A DNA stretch of 64,000 nucleotides from Cymbidium sinense (Eukaryota > Streptophyta > Magnoliopsida > Asparagales > Orchidaceae), in contig CM038218.1 of assembly GCA_021442155.1 (NCBI GenBank), positions 55,837,277 through 55,901,276 of the forward strand. Reading direction: 5' to 3'. The notes beneath the pieces were generated by a model that was not told the DNA's origin, did no database searches, and worked only from the letters and a program-made list of their open reading frames with translations. Both the position numbers and the translations under genes were made by a program. Of the stretch, positions 1-11,300 are shown one piece after another (within the stretch, counting starts at the first letter, position 1; each line of letters starts with the position of its first letter).

Positions 1-720
1 AAATTCTTGGAGTTTGTTGCTCGACATTAAGGGTGAAATCATCCGGAGAAGATCCAGGCGATATTAGAAATGACATCCCCTAAAAGATTAACTCAACTCA
101 AATCATTTTAAGGATGGTTGGCATATCTAATATTCTTTATATCATACTTATCAGGAAGATGTCAGCCATTCTCAGCACTTATCAAAAAGGTTGCCAAGTT
201 CAACTGGAATGATAAGTGTGAGCCTGCCTTCAAAGAAATCAAGCATTACTTGATGACACCACCAATTCTAGTAGCCCTTATCCCGGGCAAGTAGCTCATA
301 CTTTACACTGCTATGTTAGATGACTCCCTTGGTGTTTTGTTGGCCCAAGTTAATGTAAAAGGAAAGGAAAACACACTCTACTACCTCAGCCATCATCTAA
401 TCTTTGTTGAAGCTAATTATCCACCCATTAAGAAGTATTGCCTAGCTTTAATCTTTGCATCCCAAAAGCTACAACACTTTCTCATAAAGTGAACTTAATC
501 TCTAGGATCAATCAACTATAGTATCTCATGAAACACGCTAATCGAATGATTGGCACGACGGTCCATTATCCTATCATTGTTTGACATTACCTTCATACCC
601 CTCCGTGCGGTGAAAGGATAAGTGCTAGTGGATTTTCTAGCAACACACCCACTTCCTATTGACTTTCCACTTAGTGATGATCCCCTCGATGAACAAATCA
701 TGAACTTAGAGGATACTAGC
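1..720 (+). pseudogene. Ty3/gypsy pol relic A: end of RT and first RNase H-like region
   Basis: Decayed pol sequence entering from the left edge. In shifting frames one reads the segment after the RT catalytic core (KFLGF-like start, then a leucine-rich stretch), the connection region 'QPFSALIKK', and an RNase H-like region with 'LYYLS' and 'FASQKLQHFL'. The same order is seen at 54,001-54,700. It would have encoded the RNA-degrading domain used in reverse transcription. Frameshifts and in-frame stops (for example near 112 and 292) make it non-functional. The RT catalytic motif itself lies outside the window. The stretch from about 520 to 700 matches the link between the two RNase H-like regions seen in copy C. 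Family assignment is confident; the Tat lineage is inferred. Confidence 0.85.
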
Positions 721-1135
721 ATTCACCGCTAGGAGATGCACTTTGATGGTGTAGCTTCCTCTCAAAGAGGAGAAGAACCATAGTCTATTCCAGGAAAGGC
801 AGGGATAGGAACAGTTCTCTTAACTCTATACTGAGATGTGATGATATTCTCAAATCATCTGTCCAATCCTTGCTCCAATAATAAAGCCAAATATGAGGCT
901 CTAATTGTCAGTTTGGAGTTAGCTGTTACTAAGCAATGAGAACTTCAACATCATCAGGGATTCTCAGTTAGTTATCAACCAAATTGCTAGGTCCTTTAAG
1001 GTTATAAAGCTGAAGCTCCATCACTACCATAAGTATGCCATGAAGTTATTAGCCTAAATCCCAGAGGTTACCATTTATAGGATTCCTCGAGGAGAGAACA
1101 TCGTAGAATATGCTTTACCCAAGCTTGCCAAGAAG
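721..1135 (+). pseudogene. Second RNase H-like domain relic, copy A
   Basis: A second RNase H-like segment between the first RNase H region and the integrase. Visible pieces are 'MHFDGVASSQRGEEP' near 735, a degraded match to 'NNEAEYEAL' near 878-905 (here with 'KAKYEALIVSLELAVT'), and 'DSQLVINQIA' near 962. An additional RNase H before the integrase is a known hallmark of plant Tat-lineage gypsy elements. Stops occur at 732 (TAG), 780 (TAG) and near 938 (TGA). The matching copy at 54,705-55,125 is better preserved. In copy B only a short internal piece remains (25,512-25,608). Confidence 0.8.
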
Positions 1136-2552
1136 TTGGCATGTCCTAAGTATGAGTCCATATCAATAAAGGTCCAAAATAAACAAGTCTTATCCTTTAT
1201 AAATATTAAACTCATCAAAATATACTTGAGGTTGCCATTGCAAGAAAGACAAAGAGTTAGATTGGAGGAAATCATTCATGGATTACATAAATAAAGGAAA
1301 ACTACCTCAAGAGAAGTCTCAAGCCCATCAGATGAAGCAAAGAGTGCTTTCTACACTCTTGTGGATGGTGTCTTGTACCGGGGGTCTTTCGATCATATGT
1401 GGTTACATTATTTAGACAAGCACAAAGCCCATAAGATCATGACCAAGTTACACTCAGGATTACATGGAGCCAACCAATACGGTCTGAAGATGAAAGCCAA
1501 AATCAAGAGATTAGGATACTACTGGCCGTCGATGATCAAAGATTGCATGGATACGACTAGGTGATGCCACCAATGTCAAATACACGGTGCAGTCCTACAC
1601 CAACTACCCAACATTCTGCATCTTACGTTAGCCTCATGGTCATTCAAGTGTTGGGGTACCATAGTGGGTATGGTTGATCTTCTTTCTTCCAAGGTTCATC
1701 GGTTCATCTTAGCTGCTACTGACTACTTTTCCAAATGGACGAAGGTGATTTCACTCAGAAAAGCCATAGCTCAACATGTGCTCCAATTTTTTAGGAACCA
1801 TATCATATATATGTTCGGAGTGCCACAATGAATTATATATAATAATGGTAATGCATCTAAGAGCATCGAGATCAATAAATTTCCCGGAGACACACCATAA
1901 ATTGGAGATATTCTACCATCAACTACCCAATGGAAAATAGCTTAGTAGAAGCTGTCAACAAAACTCTCATCTAAATACTAAAGAAGACACTCGATAACAA
2001 TAAGCGATAATGGCATGAGTAGTTAGTTGAAGTCTTGTTGGCCTATCGCACCACATATAGAACTCCAACTCAGTATACTCCTTTCTCCTTAGTATATGGG
2101 TCTGAAGTCATTCTACCATTAGAAGTCCAACTCCCATCACTAAGGATAGTTATGTGTAACAAGATCACAATAGAGCAAACGCTAAGTTGCGGTTTGAAGA
2201 GATCAAAAGTTTGGAGGAGAGACGCCTACGAGCATGCCAAAACCTCAAGTTGTGCAAAGTTAAAATGATTCAAACTCACAACAAGTTGGTACATCCTAGG
2301 GATTTTCAAGTAGGAGAGCTTATTTTAGTTCTAAGGAAATAGATTATTTCCCATCGTAAGATGGGAGGCAAGTTTGAACCCACTTGGGAAGGCCCTTTTG
2401 TCATAGAGAAGGCCTATCAAGGAGGATCTTATCAACTTATTAATCATAAGGGAGAGTGCCCAATTCTTCTAATCAATGGGCTCTACTTAAAGAGATATTA
2501 TAAATCATGTTTCAAAATAAATATCAATAATAAAAATTCCATTTCAAATTGA
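1136..2552 (+). pseudogene. Gypsy integrase relic, copy A
   Basis: Integrase would insert the cDNA into the host genome. In order: an HHCC zinc-binding region with 'KLHSGLHGANQ' (1,447-1,479) and 'CHQCQ' (1,564-1,578); the catalytic core with 'AATDYFSKW' (first Asp, near 1,715); the second catalytic region near 1,830, where 'NNGN' stands in place of the usual DNG(T/A), so that Asp is lost; 'VEAVNKTL' (Glu region, near 1,945); then '[17 protein letters not shown]' (2,035 on) and a C-terminal tail ending 'LYLKRYYKSCF'. Open pieces remain at 1,361-1,564, 2,035-2,268 and 2,361-2,552. Several stops and frameshifts separate them. Natural end taken as the stop after 2,549. Same order as copy C at 55,130-56,525; copy B has lost it. 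Confidence 0.9.
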
Positions 2553-5051
2553 TCTCTTCCATGTTGAAAGTATTCTTATTTGTGAATCCACCACGATGTG
2601 TTTAGGGTAGGTGTAACGAACCCGGGTAGCATCATATCCTTCAACGACATAAAAACACAAACTACAGACAAACATATAAAATAAACACATATCTTTTTTC
2701 TCAGGATACTCTGAGTTGAGATAACGCCCCCAGTGGCACTCACTTAGTAGCTGCTCTAGGTTAGGTTGACATGCTACCCTACTAGTGTGTCACCCCAATG
2801 GTCTTCTTGCTTTGGAGGATGTAACTCTACTACACATCCCTTCCTTACTTGGCCACTACACACCAATGAGCGCCTTGTTAGTTTGGTAGGCCTTACTGTG
2901 TGGCTAGTAAGCTACCTCAATTTGTCTTCGTTTAAGAGGATGTGAGTTTGCTATACTTTCTTCTTGGATTAGCCTTCATGCACTGAATGGGTTGAGTATA
3001 TTTAAGGTTTAGGATAAGTACCCTAGCGGCTCCTTCCCTCTTGATTTCTTCAAGTCTGGGTCAAGTCCTTCCTCGGGGCTACCACCTTAATAGTCGCTCT
3101 TGGTCAGATAGCATTTGTCCCTCCGATGATAGACTATCCTAATGATCAGTTTAGCTTGGAAAGTTGTAAGCCTACAGGCTTTATTTCCAAATTGATCATT
3201 GCACACCACACCTTGGTTGGTTTTTTTCACTATCTTGATGGATACACCTTAGGTTGATTGGTTTCTGCACCTTAGGATACACCACTCATGGAAGATGTAA
3301 GTTTGCTATGGTTTCTCTTTGAGTTGTCCACGCAGGCTTTCTTTTCCGTGGCTCGGGATACGCCCTAGCGCACCTCCCCTATGGGCACTATATTTGGATC
3401 ATGTCCTTTGTGACCCCATTTAGACACTATCCGGGTTACTATCAGATTGGACAGTTCCCCTTTCATAGTACCCACCCCTATGGTTGGAGAATCTATCTTA
3501 TGGATGTGCAGATTCTCCCTTGGTCCAGTAAATCTAAGATAAGTCAAAGCTGACATAGCCCCTTCTCAATGTCATCCCTCGCAATAGAGTTCACAAAAAC
3601 ATATAAATAAAATATACATTCAATTGTGGATTAGGAGGACAGCCATAGCAGTATCTTTTCCCAAGTAGGTATCCTATCTTTAGGGCAGTGTCAACAAAAC
3701 TCCCTATTAGAATTGTCTAACAACTCTTGAGTTGATATAAGTCCTTAACGGCATCCACTCAATAGTCATCCCTAAGTCAGGTTCGATTTATTATACCAAG
3801 TCACCCCGCGTTGTTCCTACTTTAGAAAATGTAAGTCTGCTATGCCTTCTTCTTTGCATAGCTATTGCACACCAAAAGGCAACCCTTATGTTGGCTAGCT
3901 CTGCCCCAGGGTTAGTAGACTATCCCTTTGGATTTGTAATGCTAAGATAATACAAGTTCGATCTAGCCCTTCTCAATGGGTCCATTGCACATCGACATGG
4001 CCAAAAAATTAAATCTATCAAATTTTACCAAGCTCACATCTTCAGTGGATATGCCCTCAATTTGAAATCAAACTAAACCAAACAAACCATATCAAATAAC
4101 ATAAAATTAAGATAAAATTAATCCTAACTACTTTTGAGTTAACATAAGTTCCCAACAGCACTCTATAGTTGCCCTAGGTCAGGTTTGATTTGTTGTGCAT
4201 CCAACAGGTCACCCCAACAGTTGTTCGTCACTTTATAAGATGTAAGTATACTAGGCCTTCTTCCTAGCATAGCTATTACTGAAAGGCAACCCCTTAGGTT
4301 GGCTTGCTCTACCCTACAGCCAATATACTATCCCTTTAGATTTGTAAACCTATGGTAGGTCAAGGCTGATATAGCTCCTTCTCAGTGGGTCCATCATACA
4401 CAAACTGGGTCTATACACGAACTTAGATGAAATTAAACCCAATCTGATTTTCCTCAGTGGAGTTAAATAATACAATTTTTTCTAATGGAGCCCCCAAATC
4501 ATATATAAACAAGTCAAGCAAACAAATTAAATTCAAAACCAACCTCCCTAGTGGAGCCAAATTAAACTAACTCCCCAGTAGAGTCTAAATCAAATAAATA
4601 CAACCAAACTTTATCCCCAATGGATACATCCCCAAACAAATCTATGAAATCAAACTCAAATCTAATCCCAGCGGACCTGCACCTACTTCCCTAGTGGAAG
4701 GTTCATATACCCGATCCCCAGGAGACTCAAGCCCATTTCTCTAGTAGATATGCCTCCACTTCAATTAAAACAAAAAAAATTAAAGTCAATTTGATCTTAA
4801 TCCTTGGAGGATTATAGATTCTTATCCCTAGCGGGTCTTCTTTCCATAAATCATATAATAAAATCAAATTCAAACTGAATCCCTAGTAGATTTTCTTCTT
4901 CTATGCCCTCGACATAAACCCCTCACATGTCATGTCCAATGCATGTGTGATCCCTTAACAGATCTCCCTCCATGTCCTTGACATGTAATTCTCAGCAAAT
5001 CTTATTTCTACTCTTATGCACACCTTTAATACTTCAACCAAAAGCCTAATA
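2553..5051 (+). mobile_element. Non-coding 3' tail of gypsy composite A
   Basis: About 2.5 kb without convincing coding capacity, matched by 25,609-27,363 (B) and 56,530-59,022 (C). The first part carries degenerate sub-repeats whose shared core is 'gatgtaagtctgct' followed by a pyrimidine-rich stretch and 'gcacacc'; members lie near 2,815, 2,937, 3,292, 3,830 and 4,235. From about 4,440 to 4,880 there is a series of 'ccctagtggag'/'ccccaatgga' motifs every 30-60 bp. Long spacers between integrase and 3' LTR are typical of Tat-lineage elements. I could not identify an LTR boundary or polypurine tract here, so whether it contains LTR sequence is open. Confidence 0.7.
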
Positions 5052-6624
5052 ATGTATTCTTTCAAATTACATAATCTTAACATTGTAATCAACACTTTCT
5101 GATTTGTGATGGTGCAAGCTCAAACTAACTAAATAATATCATGCTAAACATACTATAGTGTGAATTAACACACTATATTATATTATAATATATGATGTTA
5201 TATTATAATTTGCTATAATATAATATATTTTTTCACATTACACATCATTATAATCACTTAAATAAAATAAATAATAAAATTTTCTCAAAATATGAATAAT
5301 GTTCATTTTGGATATAAAATTGTTATTTTTCTATAGAAATGGTGCAAAATAGCATAATTTTGGTGTTGCTTCTTGGTGTGTGCCATGTATTTGGCCAAAT
5401 TCTTCCATCTTAACATTCAAATTAACATTTTTGTGATTTTTGACCCAATATATTATGAAAATGTAAAACAAACTAAAATGTTTAATAACATTTAGTAACT
5501 CGCCACCACATTCATATATATGTGAAGTTATATTGTTATGTACATTATAATTTAATATGCTTTCATATAATATATTATCTTACATTACACCTTAAAATGA
5601 ATCACTTTAAGCAAAAATTTTATAAACTTTGGCTGAAAAATGAACATTTATTTTGGATTCAAAATTCCATTCTTTTGATTAAATGACACACCATAGCACA
5701 TCCTAATGATGTTCCCTAAAGCTTCCTTAAGTTTGGCCAAATCCCATCAACTTAGTGTATAAATCAATATTTTTATCAATTATACCTGTACAAACTCTAC
5801 TACATCATACTATAAAAAACTAAAATATGCTAAACAATAAGTAGTAATGCACAATAGTATGTTATAATGCATGATGCTACACTATGTCAGCCTAATGATG
5901 TTCCATGAAGCTTACCTTTAGTTTGGCCAAATCCTATCATCTCAATGCATAAATTTGTATTTTTATGAATTATACCTGTACAAACTCTACAACATCATAC
6001 TATAATAAACTAAAATATGCTAAACAATAAGTAGTAATACACAATAGTATGTTATAATGCATGATGCAACACTATGTTATGGCATCCTATATTATAATAC
6101 AATATAACATATTTTATTATATTATATTGCATATCACATCATAAGGGATTGCTTAAGATAAAAAATCATAAAATTAGTTTAAACAATAAACAACTATATA
6201 TTTGAGTCATATCACTTACATATTTTAAATTGAAATAATATATTATGATGTCATGCTCTAGCTATTATGAATTTGTCCAAATTCCACCATTTTATAGTCT
6301 AAATCAACATTTTTATAAATAATGCTAGTGTAGGCTCGATTGCATGATTATAAAAAACTAAAAGAATTTAAAATGTGCATAAAAATATATTATGGTATAT
6401 GATGCTATACTATGCTACAAAAATAATATTTATTTTGAAGATAAAATCTTACTTTTTAGACTACAAGTGGCGTAGCACACCTTTGGTACCGCAACCTAAT
6501 TCCCACTTCAAATTTAACAAATTTCATCATATGATTTATTATATTAATATTTTTATGATTTATATTAATATGGACTATAAGGCATAATACCATATTATAC
6601 TAAAACATTTTAAAGCATCTTATA
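5052..6624 (+). repeat. ~345 bp satellite, array at end of composite A
   Basis: AT-rich tandem repeat. Unit starts are recognised by 'ttggccaaat' followed by 'ccatc..taa....aaat.aa.atttttat'. They fall near 5,060 (diverged), 5,391, 5,732, 5,922, 6,272 ('ttgtccaaat') and 6,514 (diverged), giving full-length spacings of about 341 and 350 bp. Each unit continues with 'caaactctactacatcat' or a variant and 'aactaaaatatgctaa'. The short 189 bp spacing reflects a duplication unique to this copy (5,704-5,892 and 5,893-6,080). The same array, without the duplication, closes composites B and C. Not coding; the short open frame at 6,375-6,587 is incidental. Confidence 0.8.
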
Positions 6625-6634
6625 AGGTACTATA

Positions 6635-6673
6635 ACCTAGTTGATGGTGATGCTCCCCTCAGGTTACATTCTT
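6635..6673 (-). pseudogene. Stub of the GRP fragment (RRM tail only)
   Basis: About 39 bp matching the RRM-proximal edge of the other GRP fragments (compare 29,580-29,627): 'cctagttgatggtgatg', then a diverged 'ctcccctcaggttacattctta' ending at the TTTAGGG-like array. The glycine-rich part, 3' UTR and A-run are absent. It is joined to the satellite through about 10 bp ('ggtactataa'), whereas in B and C a unique spacer, a telomere-like block and the whole GRP fragment intervene. Best explained as a deletion. Confidence 0.65.
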
Positions 6674-7900
6674 ATGGTTTAAGGTTAGTTTAAGGTTTAG
6701 TTTAGGGTTACTTTAGTGTTTAGGGTATAGGGTATACTATTTGGGGTTTAAAGTTTAGGGTTGTAGGTTTAGGGTTTAGGGTTTAGGGTTTAGAGTTTAG
6801 GGTTTAGGGTTTTAAGGTTTAGGGTTTCAGGTTTAGGGTTTAGGTTTTAGGGTTTAGGGTTTAGGGTTTAGGGTTTAGGGTTTAGGGTTTAAGGTTTAAG
6901 GTTTAAAGTTTTAGGGTTTAGGGTTTAGGGTGTAGGGTTGTAGGTTTAGGGTTTAAGGTTTAGGATTTGTTTTAGGGTTTAGGGTTTAGGGTTTAAATAG
7001 TTTTTTTATTTGAGTTTATTTTATTATTTATTTTTATTTAGGTTTATATTTTATTTTTATTTAGTTTAGTTTATTTATTTTAGGTTTATTTATTTTAGTT
7101 TAGTTTTTTTTATTTTAGTTTATTTTTTAAGTTTTGGTTTATTTTTTTGTTGAGATTTTTTTTCATATTTTAGGATTAGTTTTTATTTTTTATTTTTAGG
7201 TTTTAGTTTAGGTTTAGGTTTAGGTTTTATTATTTTAGGTTTAGGTTTTTGGTTTTTATTTTAGGTTTATTTTTAGGTTATATTTTTTAGTTTAGGTTTA
7301 GGTATATTTTTAGATTATTATTATTATTTAGTTTAGGTTTAGGTTCAGCTTTAGTTTATTTTAGGTTTAGGTTTAGTTTTTATTTATTTTAGTTTGGTTT
7401 ATTTTAGTTTAGCTTTAGGCTTAATTTATTTTATTTTTATTTTAGGTTTAGTTTTTTTAGTTAGGGTTTAGTTTTATTTTTTATTTATTTTAGGTTTTAT
7501 TTTTATGTTTAGGATTTTATTTAGTTTTTATTTTATTTTAATTTTATTTTAGGTTTAGGTTTTATTTTATTTATGTTTTTTATTTTATAATTTAGTTTAG
7601 GTTTTTATTTATTTTATTTCACTTTAGTTTTTATTATTTTTATTTTTTTTCTTTTTTGGTTTAGGTTTAGGTTTAGGTTTTAGTTTATGTTTTATTTTAT
7701 TTTATTTTTTTATTTTATTTTGGTGTAGATTTTTTAATTTATTTTATTTTTAGGTTTTATTTAGTTTAGGTTTTTAGCTTTTTCAGGTTTAGGATTTAGG
7801 GTTAGTTTAGGGTTTAGGGTTTGGGGTTTAAGGTTTAGTGTTTAGGGTTTAGGGTTTAGGTTTTAGGTTTAGAGTTTAAGTTTTAGTTTAGGGTTTATGG
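6674..7900 (+). repeat. Telomere-like array, block Ia
   Basis: TTTAGGG-dense to about 7,000, including six perfect consecutive heptamers at 6,846-6,887. Then a T-rich block (about 7,000-7,790) made of TTTAGG hexamers and TTTATTTTA-like runs, closing with the recurrent 'ttatttagtttagg' and 'ttttagcttttt' landmarks before heptamers resume. G-rich strand is the + strand. No gene. Confidence 0.95.
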
Positions 7901-8388
7901 TTTTTTTTAACAGAGAAAAAATTCATTTTCAACATTTCTTCTTTTCAATTTCATCAACCAAGTAGCACCCCAAGTTTTTTAAGACTCAAGCAATGACATC
8001 AATAAAAAATGAGCAGCCATAAAGCAAATCAAAATCCCTAGATAAGTAGAACTGTCTCTACTATAAAGACACAGTTCCATAAGCAGCAAATCAGATCTAC
8101 CATTCTTTAGTTTCTTCAGTTCCCATCAGAACCACCCCTTCCTCTCGAGTAGCAGGATCTGCCATCATATCCCCGATGTCTCCCCCCGCCACCTCCACGG
8201 TTGAAACCTCTGTTGCTCCACCCACCTCCATAACCACCACTGCTTCGACCATCACCTCCATATCCTCCAGCACCTCCATATCCCCCACCTTTACAAAGAT
8301 AATCGCCGCCTCCGCCTTCGCCTCCACTGCCAGATCTACACTGAGCCTAGTTGAAGGTGATGTTCTTGCCATCAAGGCTCACATTCTT
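7901..8388 (-). pseudogene. GRP retropseudogene fragment 1 (glycine-rich RNA-binding protein, 3' half)
   Basis: Read on the minus strand from 8,388: the end of an RRM ('LDGKNITFN', stop, 'AQCRS'), then a glycine-rich domain with GGYGG and RGG-type steps, then 'YSRGRGGSDGN' followed by TGA where other copies point to Trp, then about 200 nt of 3' UTR and an A-run (T8 at 7,901-7,908 on +). Plant GR-RBPs of the GRP7/GRP8 type bind RNA through one RRM with a Gly-rich tail and act in RNA processing. Here only the last dozen or so RRM residues remain. Apparent open frames at 8,097-8,375 (-) and 8,176-8,403 (+) are out-of-frame or antisense readings. No intron is visible, and both edges abut telomere-like repeats. 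Confidence 0.85.
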
Positions 8389-11300
8389 AGGGTTAAGGGT
8401 TAGTTTAGGGTTTAGGATTTGGGATAATTTAGGGTTTTGGGATAGAGTTAGTTTTGGGTTTAGGGTTTAGGGTTTATGGTTTAGGATTTAGGGTTTACGG
8501 TTGTAGGTTTTAGGGTTTAGGGTTTGGGGTTTAGGGTTTAGGGTTTAGGGTTCACAGTTTAGAGTTTTAGGGTTTAGGGTTTAGGGTTTAGAATTTATGG
8601 TTTAGGGTTTAGGGTTTAGAGTTTTGGGTTTTAGGGTTTAGAGTTGAGGGTTTAGGGTTATATGTTTAGGGTTTAGGGTTTAGGGTTAGTTTTAGGGTTT
8701 AGAGTTTAGGGTTTAGGGTTTAGGATTTAGGGTTTATGGGTTTTTTTAAAAAAATTAAGTAAACTGGTAGGTTTAGGTTTATGTAGTCTAATATTTTATT
8801 TATATTTATTTGATTTGATTTGATTTTTTATTTTTATTTAGGATTATTTTATTTTTTTAATTAGTTTAGTTTATTTATTTTATTTTAGGTTTTTTATTTT
8901 AGTTTATTGTTTATGTTTAGGTTTATTTTTTAGATGAGTTTTATTTTTATTTTATTTTTTAGAGTTAGGTTTTATTTTTTATTTTAAGATTTAGGTTTTC
9001 ATTTTATTTTTTGGGTTTAGGTTTTAGGTTTATTTCTAGGTTTTATTTTTTAGTTTAGGTTTAGGTTTATTTTTTATTTATTTTATTTTATTTAGTTTAG
9101 GTTTGGGTTTAGGTTTTATTTATTATAGTTTAGGTTCACTTTTTAGGTTTATTTTTTAGGTTTAGGTATTTTTTTAGTTTTTATCTATTTTATTTTTATT
9201 TTTCAATTAGTTTTTATTTTATTTAGATTTTATATTTTTATGTTTACTTTTTTTAGTTTAGCTTTTTATTTATTTTATTATTATTTTATTTTATTTTTTA
9301 TTTTTTTTATTTGTAGATTTAGGTTTTTATTTTATTTTATTTTATTTATTATATTAAGGTTTAAGTATTTTTATTTATCTTATTATTAGGTTTTTTTTAG
9401 GTTAGGATTATGTTTTTATGTTTTTAAGGTTTATGGTTTAGGGTTTAGGGTTTAGCTTTAGGGTTTAAGGTTTTAGGGTTTAGGGTTTTAGGGTTTAGGT
9501 TTTGTGTTAAGGCTTTAGGGTTTTTTGGGTTTAGGGTTTAAGGTTTTGGTTAGTTTTAGGGTTTAGAGTTTAGGGTTTAGAGTTTAGTATTTAGGGTTTA
9601 GGGTTTAGGGTTTAGGGTTTATTTTTTAAATTAAGTAAATTGATAGGTTTAGGTTTATTTTGTTTATTTTTATTTATTTTAGTTTATTTTAGTTTATTTA
9701 TTTTTTATTTTTATTTAAGTTTATTTTTTATTTTCATTTAGTTTAGTTTATTTATTTTAGATTTATTTATTTTAGATTAGATTTTTTATTTTAGTTGAGT
9801 TTTATTTTATTTAATTTTTTAGGTTAAGGTTTTATTTTTTATTTTTGGGTTTAGGTTTAGGTTTTTATTTTATTTTTTAGGTTTAGGTTTTACGTTTCAT
9901 TTAAGGTTTTTTAGGTTTTATTTTTTAGTTTATGTTTATGTTTATTTTTAGTTTAGTTTATTTTATTTAGTTTTGGTATATGATTAGGTTTAGTTTATTT
10001 TATGTTTAGGTTTAGGTTTTATTTATTTTAGTATAGCTTTAATTTATTTTGTTTATTTTATTTTTATTTTACATTTAGTATTTTTTTAGTTTAGTGTTTA
10101 GGTTTTATTTTTTATTTATTTTTAAGTTTTATTTTTAGGTTTATTTTTTAGGTTTAGGTTTTTATTTAGTTTTTATTATATTTTATTTTAGCTTAATTTT
10201 ATTTTTATTTTTGGTTTAGTTTTTATTTTATTTAGGTTTTTTATTTTTTTTAGTTTAGTTTAGGTTTTTATTTATTTTATTTTAGTTTATTTTTTATTTT
10301 TTATTTTATTTTCTTTTTTGGAATAGGTTTATGTTTTGGTTTTAGTTTATGTTTTTATTTTATTTTATTTTATTATATTTTAGTTTAGGTTTATTTATTT
10401 ATTAATCTTATTTTTAGGATTTATTTAGTTTAGGTTCAGGTTTTTAGCTTTTAGGGTTTAATGATTAGGGTTAGTTTAGGGTTTAGGCCTTAGGGTTTAG
10501 GTTTTATTTATTATACTTTAGTTTATTTTAGATTAGGTTTAGGTTAATTTTATTTTGCTTATTTTATATTTATTTTAGGTTTTGGTTTAGGTTTTATTTC
10601 TTTTAGTTTAGTTTATTTAAGTTAAGGTTTAAGTTTATTTTATTTTGTTTATTTTACTTTTTATTTTAAGTTTAGGGTTTTTTTTAGTTTAGGGTTTAGG
10701 TTTTTTTTTAAATTTATTTTTTGGTTTTATTTTTAGGTTTATATTTTAGGTTTAGATTTTTATTTCATTTTTAGTTTATTTTATTTTTGGTTTATTTAAT
10801 TTTTATTTTATGTTTAGTTTTATTTTATAAGGTTTTTTATTCTTAATTTTACTTTATTTTTAAATTTAGTTTAGGTTTATATTTATTTTATTTTAGTTTA
10901 TTTATTTTATTTTATTTTATTTTTAGGTTTAGATTTTTATTTTATTTTATTTTTTATTATGTTTAGGTTTAGGTATTTCATTTATCTTATTATTAGGTTA
11001 AATTTAGTTTAGGTTTAAGATTTTAGGTTTTTAGGGTTTAGGGTTTAGGGTTTAAGGTTTAGGGTTTCAAGGTTTAAGGTTAGGGTTTTGGGTTTAGGGT
11101 TAGGGTTTAGTGTTTAAAGTTTAGGGTTTAGTGTTTAGGCTTTAGGGGTTATGGTTTTGACGGTTTAGGGTTTAGGGTTTACGATTTAGGACTAGCTTTA
11201 GGGTTTAAGGTCGAGGGTTTAAGATTTAGGGTTTAGGGTTTAGTATTTTTTTTAAATTAAGTAAATCGGTAGGTTTAGATTTATTTAGTTTATTTAAATA

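Noticed and set aside
2553..5051. 3' LTR of the gypsy element.
   Set aside because: I could not find TG...CA ends, a polypurine tract or a matching 5' LTR, so I left it as a non-coding tail.
8176..8403. Ser/Thr-rich + strand open frame.
   Set aside because: Antisense of the GRP Gly-rich region; equivalent frames are broken in the other fragments.
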